Origin: Alsobacter soli
Lineage (GTDB): Bacteria > Pseudomonadota > Alphaproteobacteria > Rhizobiales > Beijerinckiaceae
Direction of reading: 5' to 3'
NCBI RefSeq assembly: GCF_003004785.1
Contig: NZ_PVZS01000015.1
Location: 1 to 64,000 of the forward strand
DNA: 64,000 nucleotides
The position numbers were made by a program, and so were the translations under genes. Below, in pieces: positions 55,423 to 64,000 of the stretch. How positions within the stretch are numbered: the stretch's first letter is position 1; every line of letters begins with the position of its first letter. The notes under the pieces are model-generated. The model did not search any database and was not told the DNA's origin. It saw nothing but the letters and a program-made list of their open reading frames with translations.

Positions 55423-57237
55423 ATGAAGGAGCCGCACCCGGCGCTGGTGAGCGTGACGGCCGCGATCGAGGAGCGGAGTCGCGAAACGCGGCGGAACTTC
55501 GTCCGGCTGCGCGACCGCGCTCGCCCGCGCGGCGTCGCGCGCAGTTGCGCATCCTGCAGCAATCTCGCTCACGTGACGGCCGCCATGGGCCCGGCGGAGA
55601 AGGTCCTCCTGACAGGGGATTCGGCGCCGAACATCGGCGTCGTCACCGCCTACAACGACATGCTGTCCGCTCATCAGCCCTTCGCGGGCTACCCGGACAT
55701 GATCAGGCGCGCAGCCGGCCGCGCCGGCGCGACGGCTCAGGTCGCAGGCGGCGTTCCCGCGATGTGCGACGGGATCACCCAGGGGCAGCCCGGCATGGAG
55801 CTGTCCCTGTTCTCCCGTGACGTGATCGCCCTATCGACCGCCGTTGCGCTGAGTCACGGCGTCTTCGACGCCGTCGTCTGCCTGGGGGTCTGCGACAAGA
55901 TCGGGCCGGGGCTGCTGATCGGCGCTCTCCAGTTTCCACATCTGCCGGTCGTGTTCTCGCCGGCAGGCCCGATGCCGACCGGGCTGTCCAATGAAGAGAA
56001 GGCCAAGCTGAGGCAGCTGCACGCCGAGGGCAAGGCGGACAGGGCCGCCCTGCTCGCCTCAGAGATGCGTTCGTATCATGCGCCTGGCACCTGCACCTTC
56101 TATGGCACGGCCAACAGCAACCAGGTTCTGATCGAGGCGATGGGTCTGCATGTGCCTGGCGCCGCTTTTGCGCAGCCGGGCGGCGAGCTCCGGTCCCGCC
56201 TGCTTGATGCTTCCGTCGACGAGGTCGCAGGGGCCGCGCGGGCCCCGGAAGGGCGGCGCATCGGCGACATCGTGTGCGCCAAGTCGATCGTCAACGCCAT
56301 CGTGGCGCTGCTGGCGACGGGCGGGTCGACAAACCACACCATTCACTGGATCGCAGTGGCGGCGGCCGCCGGAATTCAGCTGACCTGGGACGATATCGAC
56401 GCCCTTTCCAAGATCGTGCCGCTCATGGCGCGGATCTACCCGAACGGATCGGCGGACATCAACGCGTTCGAGGCCTCGGGCGGGGTCGGATTCCTGATCG
56501 GCCAACTCATCGACGCAGGCCTGCTGCACGAAGACGTCCACACGATTTCCGGCTTCGGGCTGCGGCGATACGCGGTCGAGGCCGGCCTGGAAGAAGGTCG
56601 CCTCGTCTATAGCCCCTCGCCAGGGACCAGCCGGAACAGGGCGGTCCTCCGGGACGCCGCCGACCCGTTCGAGCCTGAAAGCGGCCTGCGCGTCCTGGGC
56701 GGCAATCTCGGCCGCGCGGTCGCCAAGACGTCCGCCGTGAAGGACGAGCACCGGGTGGTGCGCGCGCCGGCCCGCGTGTTCGACTCCCAGGAGGCCTTCC
56801 TGTCCGCCTTCGAGGCGGGCTCCATCACGGCCGACGCGGTGGTGGTGATCCGGTTCCAGGGCCCGAAAGCCAATGGCATGCCCGAGTTGCATCGACTGAT
56901 GCCTGCGCTCGGCAGCTTGCTGGACCGGGGGCTCAAGGTCGCCCTGGTGACTGATGGGCGCCTCTCGGGCGCCTCCGGCAAGGTAGCGAGCGCCCTGCAT
57001 GTCACGCCCGAGGCCGCGGAGGGCGGCGCGCTGGGCAGGATCTTCGACGGAGACATGATCTCTCTCGACCTGCGGGAGGGCCGCCTTGAGGCCGAGATCG
57101 CTCCGGAGGAGCTGGCCCGGCGCATTCCGGCCGTCCAGCCCGACCCGGACCAGGATGTGGGCCGCGCCCTCTTCGCGCCACTCCGCGCCCTGGCGCGTCC
57201 CGCCGACGCGGGCGCCGGCTTTACGGGGATGATTTGA
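55423..57237 (+). CDS. edd: Phosphogluconate dehydratase (Entner-Doudoroff)
   Basis: A 604-residue Fe-S dehydratase of the IlvD/Edd family, converting 6-phosphogluconate to KDPG. Conserved parts are GVVTAYNDMLSAHQPFAGYP, GVPAMCDGITQGQPGMELSL, CLGVCDKIGPGLLIGAL and LVTDGRLSGASGKVASALHV. The cysteine positions of the cluster (CSNLAH near the start, MCDG and CDKI) are present. A GGGGAGGAG Shine-Dalgarno precedes the ATG. First gene of the ED/transport operon. Confidence 0.95.
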   Translation: MKEPHPALVSVTAAIEERSRETRRNFVRLRDRARPRGVARSCASCSNLAHVTAAMGPAEKVLLTGDSAPNIGVVTAYNDMLSAHQPFAGYPDMIRRAAGRAGATAQVAGGVPAMCDGITQGQPGMELSLFSRDVIALSTAVALSHGVFDAVVCLGVCDKIGPGLLIGALQFPHLPVVFSPAGPMPTGLSNEEKAKLRQLHAEGKADRAALLASEMRSYHAPGTCTFYGTANSNQVLIEAMGLHVPGAAFAQPGGELRSRLLDASVDEVAGAARAPEGRRIGDIVCAKSIVNAIVALLATGGSTNHTIHWIAVAAAAGIQLTWDDIDALSKIVPLMARIYPNGSADINAFEASGGVGFLIGQLIDAGLLHEDVHTISGFGLRRYAVEAGLEEGRLVYSPSPGTSRNRAVLRDAADPFEPESGLRVLGGNLGRAVAKTSAVKDEHRVVRAPARVFDSQEAFLSAFEAGSITADAVVVIRFQGPKANGMPELHRLMPALGSLLDRGLKVALVTDGRLSGASGKVASALHVTPEAAEGGALGRIFDGDMISLDLREGRLEAEIAPEELARRIPAVQPDPDQDVGRALFAPLRALARPADAGAGFTGMI

Positions 57238-57239
57238 CC

Positions 57240-57878
57240 ATGCATCCGGAACGTGCGCTCGAACAGCTCGGGCAATGCCGCATCGTGCCCGTCGTAACCG
57301 TCCCCACCACGGAAGCGGGCGTCGAGCTCGGCCGGCGCAGTTTCGCCATGGGCTTGCGCGCGATCGAGGTCACGTTGCGCACCGACGCGGCGGCGGCGAC
57401 CATCTCGGCCCTGCGCGAAGCCTGCCCCGAACTGCTTGTCGGCGCGGGTAGCGTGCTGACCGAGGCCGACCTGCGCGCAGCCCGGGACGCGGGCGCGCAA
57501 TTCACGGTGTCGCCCGGCCTGGACTGGAGCGTCCTGAAGGCTGCGGCCGAGGCTGGCGTTCTGCATGTGCCCGGCGTCGCAACTCCCAGCGAGATGCTGG
57601 GCGCCCAGGCGGCAGGAGCGCAGCTCCTGAAGCTTTTCCCGGCCGAAACGCTGAACGGGCGGTCACTCCTGGCCGCCGTAGCCGGTCCCATGCCGAAGCT
57701 CCGCTTCTTTCCGACCGGCGGCATCCGCCAGGACATCGCGGCGGACTACCTCGGCCTCCCCAACGTGGCCTGCATCGGCGGGTCCTGGATCGCATCAAAC
57801 GCGGATCTTCGCGCCGGAGCCTGGGCCTCGGTCGAAGCACGGCTCGCCGAAGCGGCACGCTTGGCCAGCCGTCATTGA
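57240..57878 (+). CDS. eda: KDPG aldolase (2-dehydro-3-deoxyphosphogluconate aldolase)
   Basis: A 212-residue class I aldolase giving pyruvate and glyceraldehyde-3-phosphate. The motif RIVPVVTVPTTEAGVELG opens it, AIEVTLRT carries the catalytic Glu, and the Schiff-base lysine lies in AGAQLLKLFPAETLNG; FFPTGGI binds phosphate. The ATG at 57240 is 2 bp after the edd stop; a TTG six bases upstream would overlap it. Confidence 0.95.
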   Translation: MHPERALEQLGQCRIVPVVTVPTTEAGVELGRRSFAMGLRAIEVTLRTDAAAATISALREACPELLVGAGSVLTEADLRAARDAGAQFTVSPGLDWSVLKAAAEAGVLHVPGVATPSEMLGAQAAGAQLLKLFPAETLNGRSLLAAVAGPMPKLRFFPTGGIRQDIAADYLGLPNVACIGGSWIASNADLRAGAWASVEARLAEAARLASRH

Positions 57879-57906
57879 ACACTGCCAATCAATCAGGAGG
57901 GTAACG

Positions 57907-58935
57907 ATGTCATTGAGGGGCTCTATTGCAGGGGCGGCTCTTCTTGTGATGGGCGCGCCAGGGGCTGCGTCAGCGCAGGAAACCTTGAACCTGTACTGCA
58001 GCGTTCAGGTCGAGTGGTGCCAGGCTGTCGCGAACACCTTCAGCCGCACGACCGGCGTCCGGGTCAACATGACCCAGAAGGGGTCCGGAGAGACGCTGGC
58101 CCAGATCCGCGCCGAGGCGCAGAACCCGCGTGGCGACGTGTGGTTCGGCGGCACCGGCGATCCCCACCTGGTGATGGCCGAGGAAGGCCTCTCGGAAGAA
58201 TACAAGTCGCCCAAGCTGGAGCAGCTGAACGCATGGGCGGTCAAGCAGGCCCAGGATTCGAAGTATCGGACCGTTGGCGTCTATGCGGGCATCCTGGGCA
58301 TCGGCTTTAATCCAGAGTTGCTCAAGAAGAAGAACCTGCCTGCTCCGTCCTGCTGGGCGGACCTGACCAAGCCCGAATACAAGGGCGAGGTTCAGATGGC
58401 CAACCCTGCCTCGTCCGGCACAGCCTATGTGGCGATCGCCACCCTGGTGCAGCTCATGGGCGAGGAGCAGGCCTTCGACTTCCTGAAGAAGATGCACGCC
58501 AACGTGAACGCGTATCCGCGCTCGGGCACCGGCCCGATCAAGGCGGTGGCGCGCGGCGAAACGTCCGTGTCCGTGAGCTTCATCCATGACGCGGTCACGG
58601 AGGACCTGGCTGGCCTCCCGGCCAAGGCTGTTCCGCCGTGCGAGGGCACGGGCATGGAGGTGGGCTCCATGTCCATCGTCAAAGGCGCCCGAAACATGGA
58701 ATCCGCCAAGAAGTTCTACGAATGGGCGCTGACGCCCGACGCCCAGCGTCTTGGCGCCGAGGTCGGGAAGCAGTTCCACACGCCCTCCAACAAGTCCACG
58801 CCCCTTCCTGAGCGTGCTCCGCGCTTGGATCAGGTCAAGATCATCAACTACGACTTCGCGAAGTACGGATCTTCCGCTGAACGCGGCCGGCTGATCGCCA
58901 GGTGGGAAAAGGAAGTCGGCAGCCTTCCGCGCTGA
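57907..58935 (+). CDS. afuA: ABC transporter substrate-binding protein, AfuA-like (probable sugar-phosphate receptor)
   Basis: A 342-residue periplasmic receptor with a clear signal peptide (cleaved after ASA-QETLNL). The fold belongs to the Fe3+/AfuA group (GDVWFGGTGDPHLVMAEEGL, NPASSGTAYVAIATLVQLMG). It has an IHD triplet (His227-Asp228) and the downstream CEGTGMEVGSMSIVKGA block rather than the tyrosine iron ligands of FbpA. AfuA proteins of this type bind glucose-6-phosphate and related hexose phosphates. Placement between eda and zwf supports that ligand over iron. A GGAGGG Shine-Dalgarno precedes the ATG. Confidence 0.82.
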   Translation: MSLRGSIAGAALLVMGAPGAASAQETLNLYCSVQVEWCQAVANTFSRTTGVRVNMTQKGSGETLAQIRAEAQNPRGDVWFGGTGDPHLVMAEEGLSEEYKSPKLEQLNAWAVKQAQDSKYRTVGVYAGILGIGFNPELLKKKNLPAPSCWADLTKPEYKGEVQMANPASSGTAYVAIATLVQLMGEEQAFDFLKKMHANVNAYPRSGTGPIKAVARGETSVSVSFIHDAVTEDLAGLPAKAVPPCEGTGMEVGSMSIVKGARNMESAKKFYEWALTPDAQRLGAEVGKQFHTPSNKSTPLPERAPRLDQVKIINYDFAKYGSSAERGRLIARWEKEVGSLPR

Positions 58936-58967
58936 CTTCTCCTGATTGACTTAGAGGGCAAACTTCT

Positions 58968-61181
58968 ATGCTCCGGTATTGTATGTTGGCGTTGCTCGGT
59001 CTTCTCGCGGGCCTCGCCCTCCTCCCCTGGCACATGCAAGAAGCCGGAGTGTTGGCCGGCGCTTGGGTTCGAGCGTCGATGACTTCGCCGAACGCGGCGC
59101 CGGCCCTTTTCCAAGCGGCGATCTTTGGCCGGTGGTGGTTCATCCCGATCATCGCGGCGGCCTTCCTGGGCCTCGCGGTCCATGTGCTCTTCAGCGGGCG
59201 GAAACTCTCGCAGGCTTCCGCCGCCCGCGCCATGACCGCCATCGGAGCCCTGGGGTTCTTCCTCATCCTGGCCCAAGGCGCCGCCATCGGCCCGGGCGGG
59301 TGGTCCTACGCCGCCCTGTCGGACGCGTTCGGGCCGCTCGGGCAGAAGCAGTTCGGGGTCGGCGCCGGCATGGCGGTGACCACCATCGGCTTCCTCACGC
59401 TCTTCACAACCGGATTGGCCGGCCAGGGCGGCTTTCGCAGCGACCCCTTCACGGCCTTCGCGGTGGGCCTGATCGCGCTCCTGATCGTATCCTTCACGGC
59501 CTGGCCGGTGGGCAGGATGCTCGTCATGGCGCTCTCTCCGACGCCGGGACAGAACGCGATCGAGGCTCTCGCGAACCGCCTGCTGGAGCCCAAGATCTGG
59601 GGTCTCGCCTGTCTTTACAGCGGCAAGAGCTGCGGGGTGGCCTGGAACACAGTCGCCCTGGCCCTGTCCACCGCGCTCGCCGCCACCATGCTTGGCCTCT
59701 GCTTCGCATTGCTTGTGACGCGCACGAGTTTCCCGGCGAAGAAGCTGATGCGGGCGTTGACGATCCTGCCGATCATCACGCCGTCCTTCGTGATCGGCCT
59801 CGGCCTGATCCTGATCTTCGGCCGGTCCGGCATCGTGAACCAGGGAATCGAGCAGCTCTTCGGCCTTGACCTGGGCCGCTGGATCTACGGCTTCCAGGGG
59901 GTCTGGCTGGCCCAGGTGTTCTGTTTCACCCCAACGGCCTTCCTTGTCCTGATCGGCGTGGTGGAAGGCGTGTCGCCGACCCTTGAGGAGGCCGCCGGCA
60001 CGCTTCGCGCCGATCGATGGACGACATTCTGGCGGGTCAGCCTGCCGCTGATGCGCCCTGGCGTGGCCAACGCCTTCCTCGTGGTCTTCGTGGAATCCAT
60101 CGCGGACTTCGGAAACCCGATCCTGCTGGGTGGCTCCTTAGGCCTGCTCTCCACCGAGGTCTACTTCGCCGTCGTGGGCGCACAGGCCAACTTCTCGCAG
60201 GCCGCCGCGCTCGCGCTGCTGCTGCTGCTGCTGGCCTTCGGCGCCTTCTACCTGCAGCGCAAGATTCTGGGCCGCTATTCCTACGTGTCCATGTCCGGCA
60301 AGGGCGACGCGGGCCTCGGGCAGCCCTTGCCCGACCGCGTCCGCCGATTCGTGTATGGCGTCACCCTGCCCTGGACCGTGCTGACCGTCGGGGTCTACGG
60401 CATGGCTCTCGTCGGCGGTTTCGTGAAGGTGTGGGGCCGGGACTGGTCGCCCACGCTCAGCCATTACTCCCGCGCGTTCTCGCTCGAGTGGGGTCCCAGC
60501 GGGGTGCTGTGGTCCGGGTCGGCGTGGAACTCGTTCTTCACCACCATCCAGCTCGCGGCGATCAGCGCGCCTGTCACGGCAGCCATCGGCATCCTCACCG
60601 CCTGGCTGCTGACCCGCCAGCGCTTCGCGGGCCGCACCGCGCTTGAATTCGCGCTGATGCTGTCTTTCGCGGTGCCAGGCACTGTGCTCGGCGTGTCCTA
60701 CATCCTCGCCTTCAACGTGCCGCCGCTCGAGCTGACCGGAACGGCCGTCATCCTGGTGCTGTGCTTCACCTTCCGGAACATGCCCGTGGGCGTGCGGGCC
60801 GGAATGGCGGCCATGAGCCAAATCGACAAGAGCCTGGACGAAGCCGCCATGGTGCTGCGCGCCTCCGCGGCCCGCACCATGACGAATGTCCTGCTGCCGC
60901 TTCTGCGGCCCGCAATGGTGACCGCGCTGATCTATTCCTTCGTGCGCTCCATCACGACGGTCAGCGCCGTGATCTTCCTGACCTCGGCCGAACACGAGAT
61001 GGCGACGGTCTTCATCATCAACCGCGTGATCAACGGCGACTACGGGGTGGCCATCGCCTACTGCTCGGTCCTCATCGTCATGATGATGGTCGCGCTGGGC
61101 ACGATCCAGCTCCTGGTCGGCCGGCGCAACCTCGGGCGACGCACGGCCGGGGCCAAGGCGCCGGCGCCCGCACACGCCTGA
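58968..61181 (+). CDS. afuB: ABC transporter permease, fused double-domain (AfuB-like)
   Basis: A 737-residue inner-membrane protein with two transport domains. Each has an EAA loop: EEAAGTLRADRWTTFWRVSL (residues about 342-361) and DEAAMVLRASAARTMTNVLL (about 624-643). The N-terminal region of about 200 residues adds extra membrane spans not present in short FbpB-type permeases. It follows the receptor by 32 bp with an AGAGGG Shine-Dalgarno. It forms the membrane channel for the AfuA-type substrate. Confidence 0.88.
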   Translation: MLRYCMLALLGLLAGLALLPWHMQEAGVLAGAWVRASMTSPNAAPALFQAAIFGRWWFIPIIAAAFLGLAVHVLFSGRKLSQASAARAMTAIGALGFFLILAQGAAIGPGGWSYAALSDAFGPLGQKQFGVGAGMAVTTIGFLTLFTTGLAGQGGFRSDPFTAFAVGLIALLIVSFTAWPVGRMLVMALSPTPGQNAIEALANRLLEPKIWGLACLYSGKSCGVAWNTVALALSTALAATMLGLCFALLVTRTSFPAKKLMRALTILPIITPSFVIGLGLILIFGRSGIVNQGIEQLFGLDLGRWIYGFQGVWLAQVFCFTPTAFLVLIGVVEGVSPTLEEAAGTLRADRWTTFWRVSLPLMRPGVANAFLVVFVESIADFGNPILLGGSLGLLSTEVYFAVVGAQANFSQAAALALLLLLLAFGAFYLQRKILGRYSYVSMSGKGDAGLGQPLPDRVRRFVYGVTLPWTVLTVGVYGMALVGGFVKVWGRDWSPTLSHYSRAFSLEWGPSGVLWSGSAWNSFFTTIQLAAISAPVTAAIGILTAWLLTRQRFAGRTALEFALMLSFAVPGTVLGVSYILAFNVPPLELTGTAVILVLCFTFRNMPVGVRAGMAAMSQIDKSLDEAAMVLRASAARTMTNVLLPLLRPAMVTALIYSFVRSITTVSAVIFLTSAEHEMATVFIINRVINGDYGVAIAYCSVLIVMMMVALGTIQLLVGRRNLGRRTAGAKAPAPAHA

Positions 61182-61199
61182 ATTCCGGGAACGACCAAC

Positions 61200-62303
61200 A
61201 TGACCAACAGCACTCTCCAACTCGGCGCCGAGCCGATCGCGGCCCGGAAGCCGGCCGCCGAAGTCAGGCTCGAAGGCGTCGGCAAGCGCTACGGCAAGGT
61301 CACGGCCGTGAAGCCGCTCGATCTCGTGATCGAGGCGGGTTCGCTGGTCACCCTGCTGGGACCGTCCGGCTGCGGAAAGACCACGCTCCTGCGCATGATC
61401 GCAGGGCTGGAGCAGCCCACCGACGGCCGGCTGCTGATCGGCGGCCGCGACGTGACGCATCTGCCGCCCGGCGAGCGCGACGTATCCATGGTGTTCCAGT
61501 CCTATGCGCTGTTTCCGCATATGACGATCGCCCAGAACGTCGCCTTCGGGCTCATCTCCGGCGGCATGGCCAAGGACGCCGCCCTGGCGAAGGCGGACCT
61601 TGCGCTGGATCAGGTCGGCCTCCCGGGCCTGGGCGGGCGCCTCCCGTCCGAGCTCTCCGGCGGCCAGCAGCAGCGCGTCGCGGTGGCGCGCGCGCTGGTG
61701 CTCGAGCCCTCCGTGCTGCTTTTCGACGAGCCGCTCTCCAACCTCGACGCGCGCCTGCGCCGGCGCATGCGCGAGGAGATCCGGGATCTCCAGCAGCGCC
61801 TCGGGGTGACGGTGGTCTACGTCACCCACGACCAGTCGGAGGCCTTGGCCGTCGCCGACAAGATCGTGGTGATGCGCAATTCCGAGATCGCGCAGATCGG
61901 CTCGCCGCGGGAGCTGTACCAGCAGCCGGCGAACACCTTCGTGGCCTCGTTCATGGGCGAGTGCAACAACGTCAAGGCTGATCTGGCCGACGTGGCCGGG
62001 GGCCGGGGTCGCCTGACGCTCGGCTCCTCGCAGGTGCTGACGGCCGTGCCGGACGGCTTGGAGCAGGGCCAGGTGGATGTCGCGATCAGGCCCGAGGCGG
62101 TCAGGGTCCTGCCGAAGGACTCCGGGTGCCTGCAAGGGGTGGTGTCGCACGCCACCTACATGGGCAGCTGCATCGAGTACGAGATCGAAACCGACATCGG
62201 CGGGCTGTTCGTGGTGTGTGGCGACATCGCCGGCATGCGGGCGAAGGGCGACCCGGTCGGCCTCGATTTCGTGGCCTCCGGCATCGCGGTCGTCCGCCCA
62301 TGA
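61200..62303 (+). CDS. afuC: ABC transporter ATP-binding protein (AfuC/FbpC-like)
   Basis: A 367-residue ATPase. Walker A is LLGPSGCGKTTLL, the Q-loop is MVFQSYALFPHMT, the signature is SELSGGQQQRVAV, Walker B is SVLLFDEPLSNLDA, and the H-loop is YVTHDQSEALAVAD. The C-terminal 130 residues form a TOBE_2 regulatory domain (VAIRPEAVRVLPKDSG). It overlaps the zwf start by 4 bp, tying import to glucose-6-phosphate oxidation. Confidence 0.9.
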   Translation: MTNSTLQLGAEPIAARKPAAEVRLEGVGKRYGKVTAVKPLDLVIEAGSLVTLLGPSGCGKTTLLRMIAGLEQPTDGRLLIGGRDVTHLPPGERDVSMVFQSYALFPHMTIAQNVAFGLISGGMAKDAALAKADLALDQVGLPGLGGRLPSELSGGQQQRVAVARALVLEPSVLLFDEPLSNLDARLRRRMREEIRDLQQRLGVTVVYVTHDQSEALAVADKIVVMRNSEIAQIGSPRELYQQPANTFVASFMGECNNVKADLADVAGGRGRLTLGSSQVLTAVPDGLEQGQVDVAIRPEAVRVLPKDSGCLQGVVSHATYMGSCIEYEIETDIGGLFVVCGDIAGMRAKGDPVGLDFVASGIAVVRP

Positions 62304-63769
62304 GCAGGGCGGGGCATCCGGACCTCGTCCGCAACCCGGTGCCGGCGTTCGACCTCGTCCTCTTCGGGGCGGCGGGGGACCTGGCCTGCCGCAAGCTCTT
62401 TCCCGCGCTCTACCGGCGCGACATGGAGGGCGTGCTGCCCGAGGGCAGCCGCATCCTCGCCGTTGGGCGCCGGCCCATGTCGGACGACGAGTTCCGGCAG
62501 GAACTCGCCGCCAAGCTCGGCGGCGGGGAGGAGGCGCTCCGGCGCTTTCTCGGCCGCATCCTGTACCGCTGCGCGGATTTCGAGAGTCCCGAAACCGTGG
62601 GGGCGCTGGCGCAAGACCTCACGGATCCGAGCCGGGTCAGGGCCTTCTACCTCTCGATCCCGCCCCGCTACTACGCGCCCCTGTGCCGGGCGCTGGGCGA
62701 GCAGGGCCTCGTGACGCCGCTGTCGCGGATCGTGGTCGAGAAGCCGATCGGCTCCAACCTCGCTTCGGCGCGCGCGATCATGGACGAGGTGGCGTCCGTG
62801 TTCGACGAGCGCGCGACGTACCGGATCGACCACTACCTCGGCAAGGAGACGGTGCAGAACCTGCTCGTCCTGCGGCAGGCGAACACCATCTTCGAGCGGC
62901 TCTGGTCCAACCGGGACGTCGACCACATCCAGATCACCTGCGCCGAGGAGGTGGGGCTGGAGGAGCGGGCGGGCTACTACGACTCGTCTGGCGCGCTGCG
63001 CGACATGGTGCAGAACCATGTGCTGCAGCTGCTGTGCCTCGTCGCCATGGAGCCGCCGAACAGCCTGAGCGCCGACGCGGTGCGGGACGAGAAGCTGCGC
63101 ATCCTGAAGGCGCTCCAGCCCATCGAGGGGGCCGACGTCCTGGCCCGGACGGTGCGTGGCCAGTACGAGGCGGGGCTCATCCGCGGCGCGCCCGTTCTGG
63201 GCTACCAGAGCGAGTTCGGCCGCGCCAGCGAGACGGAAACCTTCGTGGCCATCCGGACCGAGCTGCGGACTTGGCGCTGGGCGGGCGTGCCAATCTTCCT
63301 TCGCACCGGCAAGCGCATGGCGGGTCGCTACTCCGAGATCGTCGTCACCTTCAAGCCGGTGCCGCACTCCATCTTCGACGGACTGGGCCCCGACGGCCGC
63401 ATCGAGCCCAACAGGCTGATCATCCGGCTGCAGCCGGACGAGGGCATGCAGCTCTTCACCATGTCGAAGATCCCGGGCAGCGGCCGGCTGCGTCTGCGGC
63501 GGACCGCGCTCGACCTGCGCTTCGGCGAAGCCTTCCACGAGCCGGCGCCCGACGCCTACGAACGCCTGATCACCGACGTGCTGCGCGGCGACCAGACCCT
63601 GTTCATGCGCCGGGACGAGGTGGAGGCCGCCTGGTCTTTCGTGGACCCCATCGCGGCCGGCTGGCAGGCCCACTACCGCCTGGCCCACCGCTACCCCGCC
63701 GGCGCCAACGGCCCACCCCAGGCCTTCGGCCTCATCGCCCGGGAGGGGCGAAACTGGCACGATCTGTAG
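62300..63769 (+). CDS. zwf: Glucose-6-phosphate 1-dehydrogenase
   Basis: A 489-residue enzyme that oxidises glucose-6-phosphate to 6-phosphogluconolactone, feeding the Entner-Doudoroff pathway. The nucleotide-binding loop is VLFGAAGDLACRKLFPALYR, the substrate motif RIDHYLGKETVQN holds the catalytic His region, and VVEKPIGSNL and RTGKRMAGRYSEI are also typical. The ATG overlaps the afuC stop. A pgl gene (6-phosphogluconolactonase) is not adjacent. Confidence 0.95.
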   Translation: MSRAGHPDLVRNPVPAFDLVLFGAAGDLACRKLFPALYRRDMEGVLPEGSRILAVGRRPMSDDEFRQELAAKLGGGEEALRRFLGRILYRCADFESPETVGALAQDLTDPSRVRAFYLSIPPRYYAPLCRALGEQGLVTPLSRIVVEKPIGSNLASARAIMDEVASVFDERATYRIDHYLGKETVQNLLVLRQANTIFERLWSNRDVDHIQITCAEEVGLEERAGYYDSSGALRDMVQNHVLQLLCLVAMEPPNSLSADAVRDEKLRILKALQPIEGADVLARTVRGQYEAGLIRGAPVLGYQSEFGRASETETFVAIRTELRTWRWAGVPIFLRTGKRMAGRYSEIVVTFKPVPHSIFDGLGPDGRIEPNRLIIRLQPDEGMQLFTMSKIPGSGRLRLRRTALDLRFGEAFHEPAPDAYERLITDVLRGDQTLFMRRDEVEAAWSFVDPIAAGWQAHYRLAHRYPAGANGPPQAFGLIAREGRNWHDL

Positions 63770-63843
63770 CGGCGGTCGAGAGGCGTCACAGGGTCTGCGA
63801 CGCGAGCCGGGAACGGGGCGGCGCCCACCCGGTTCATGGCTTC

Positions 63844-64000
63844 ATGAACTTGCTCATCGCCATCTTCGGATCCAAGGACGACATCTCGATCCTGCAGGAA
63901 TGCGCGCGAGCCGCCCTCATCTTCGCCTACGGGCTGGCGCTCGTGCGGGTCATGGGCCGGCGCGTATTCGGGAAATGGGCGGCGCTGGACATCGTCGTCT
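63844..64000 (+). CDS. DUF421 / YetF-like membrane protein (partial)
   Basis: The first 52 codons before the right edge. ARAALIFAYGLALVRVMGRR followed by VFGKWAALDIVV is the N-terminal membrane part of the DUF421 (YetF/YcaP) family, inner-membrane proteins of unclear function. The rest lies outside the window. Confidence 0.75.
   Translation, partial: MNLLIAIFGSKDDISILQECARAALIFAYGLALVRVMGRRVFGKWAALDIVV

Noticed and set aside
57907..62303. Ferric iron ABC importer (FbpABC)
   Set aside because: The receptor has the AfuA-type IHD and CEGTG block and the genes lie between eda and zwf, so a sugar-phosphate ligand is favoured. Iron is not fully excluded.
1..64000. CRISPR arrays or phage structural genes
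   Set aside because: No regularly spaced short repeats, cas genes, integrase, capsid, terminase or tail genes were seen on either strand.

Overview
The window is GC-rich, densely coded chromosomal DNA. It most likely comes from an alphaproteobacterium of the order Hyphomicrobiales (Rhizobiales). The evidence is the type III secretion gene order, which matches the rhizobial Rhc clusters, the dispersed GAGGAGCGCAGCGACGAAGC palindromes common in that order, frequent GTG/TTG starts, and the family content. I cannot name the genus.

Layout. (1) 1-8265 is ordinary chromosome: the end of a mannose-1-phosphate guanylyltransferase, an acyltransferase-3 membrane protein, an M29 aminopeptidase, a two-gene ABC-2 exporter, an OGFr-domain protein, a His-rich CDF metal exporter, an ornithine cyclodeaminase-family enzyme and a CBS-pair protein. 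(2) 8425-19499 holds siroheme synthase CysG and, divergently, a complete MdtABC-type RND efflux system (outer-membrane lipoprotein, adaptor, two RND pumps). (3) 19500-26331 holds an OsmF/YehZYXW-type osmoprotectant ABC operon behind a perfect CRP-consensus dyad, a YbaK-type editing protein, nicotinate phosphoribosyltransferase, a GST and tRNA-Gln(TTG).

(4) Directly after the tRNA, 26332-50323 looks like an inserted island. It begins with a broken IS3-family element whose 3' end lies in inverted orientation and which cuts off a small secreted-protein gene. Next comes an 8.5-kb gene for a 2818-residue protein: eight beta-type repeats, a full SGNH-hydrolase triad, a long helical part and a hydrophobic C-terminus. 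A type III secretion cluster follows in the order needle candidate, sctV, sctI candidate, sctJ, K, L, N, O, Q, R, S, T, U, an N-domain-only sctC, and sctD. A convergent harpin-like, cysteine-free secreted protein closes it. Three features are unusual: SctU has no NPTH autocleavage motif, the secretin gene encodes no pore domain, and no separate translocators are present. Related 11-bp AACATT motifs sit before four of the island's transcription units.

(5) 50324-64000 returns to chromosome-like genes: a coiled-coil protein, PEP carboxylase, a HexR-type RpiR regulator, and, divergently, edd-eda-afuA-afuB-afuC-zwf. The AfuABC-type transporter lies between KDPG aldolase and glucose-6-phosphate dehydrogenase. 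This suggests uptake of hexose phosphates feeding straight into the Entner-Doudoroff pathway, with PEP carboxylase for anaplerosis, under a KDPG-responsive regulator. A DUF421 (YetF-like) membrane protein runs off the right end.
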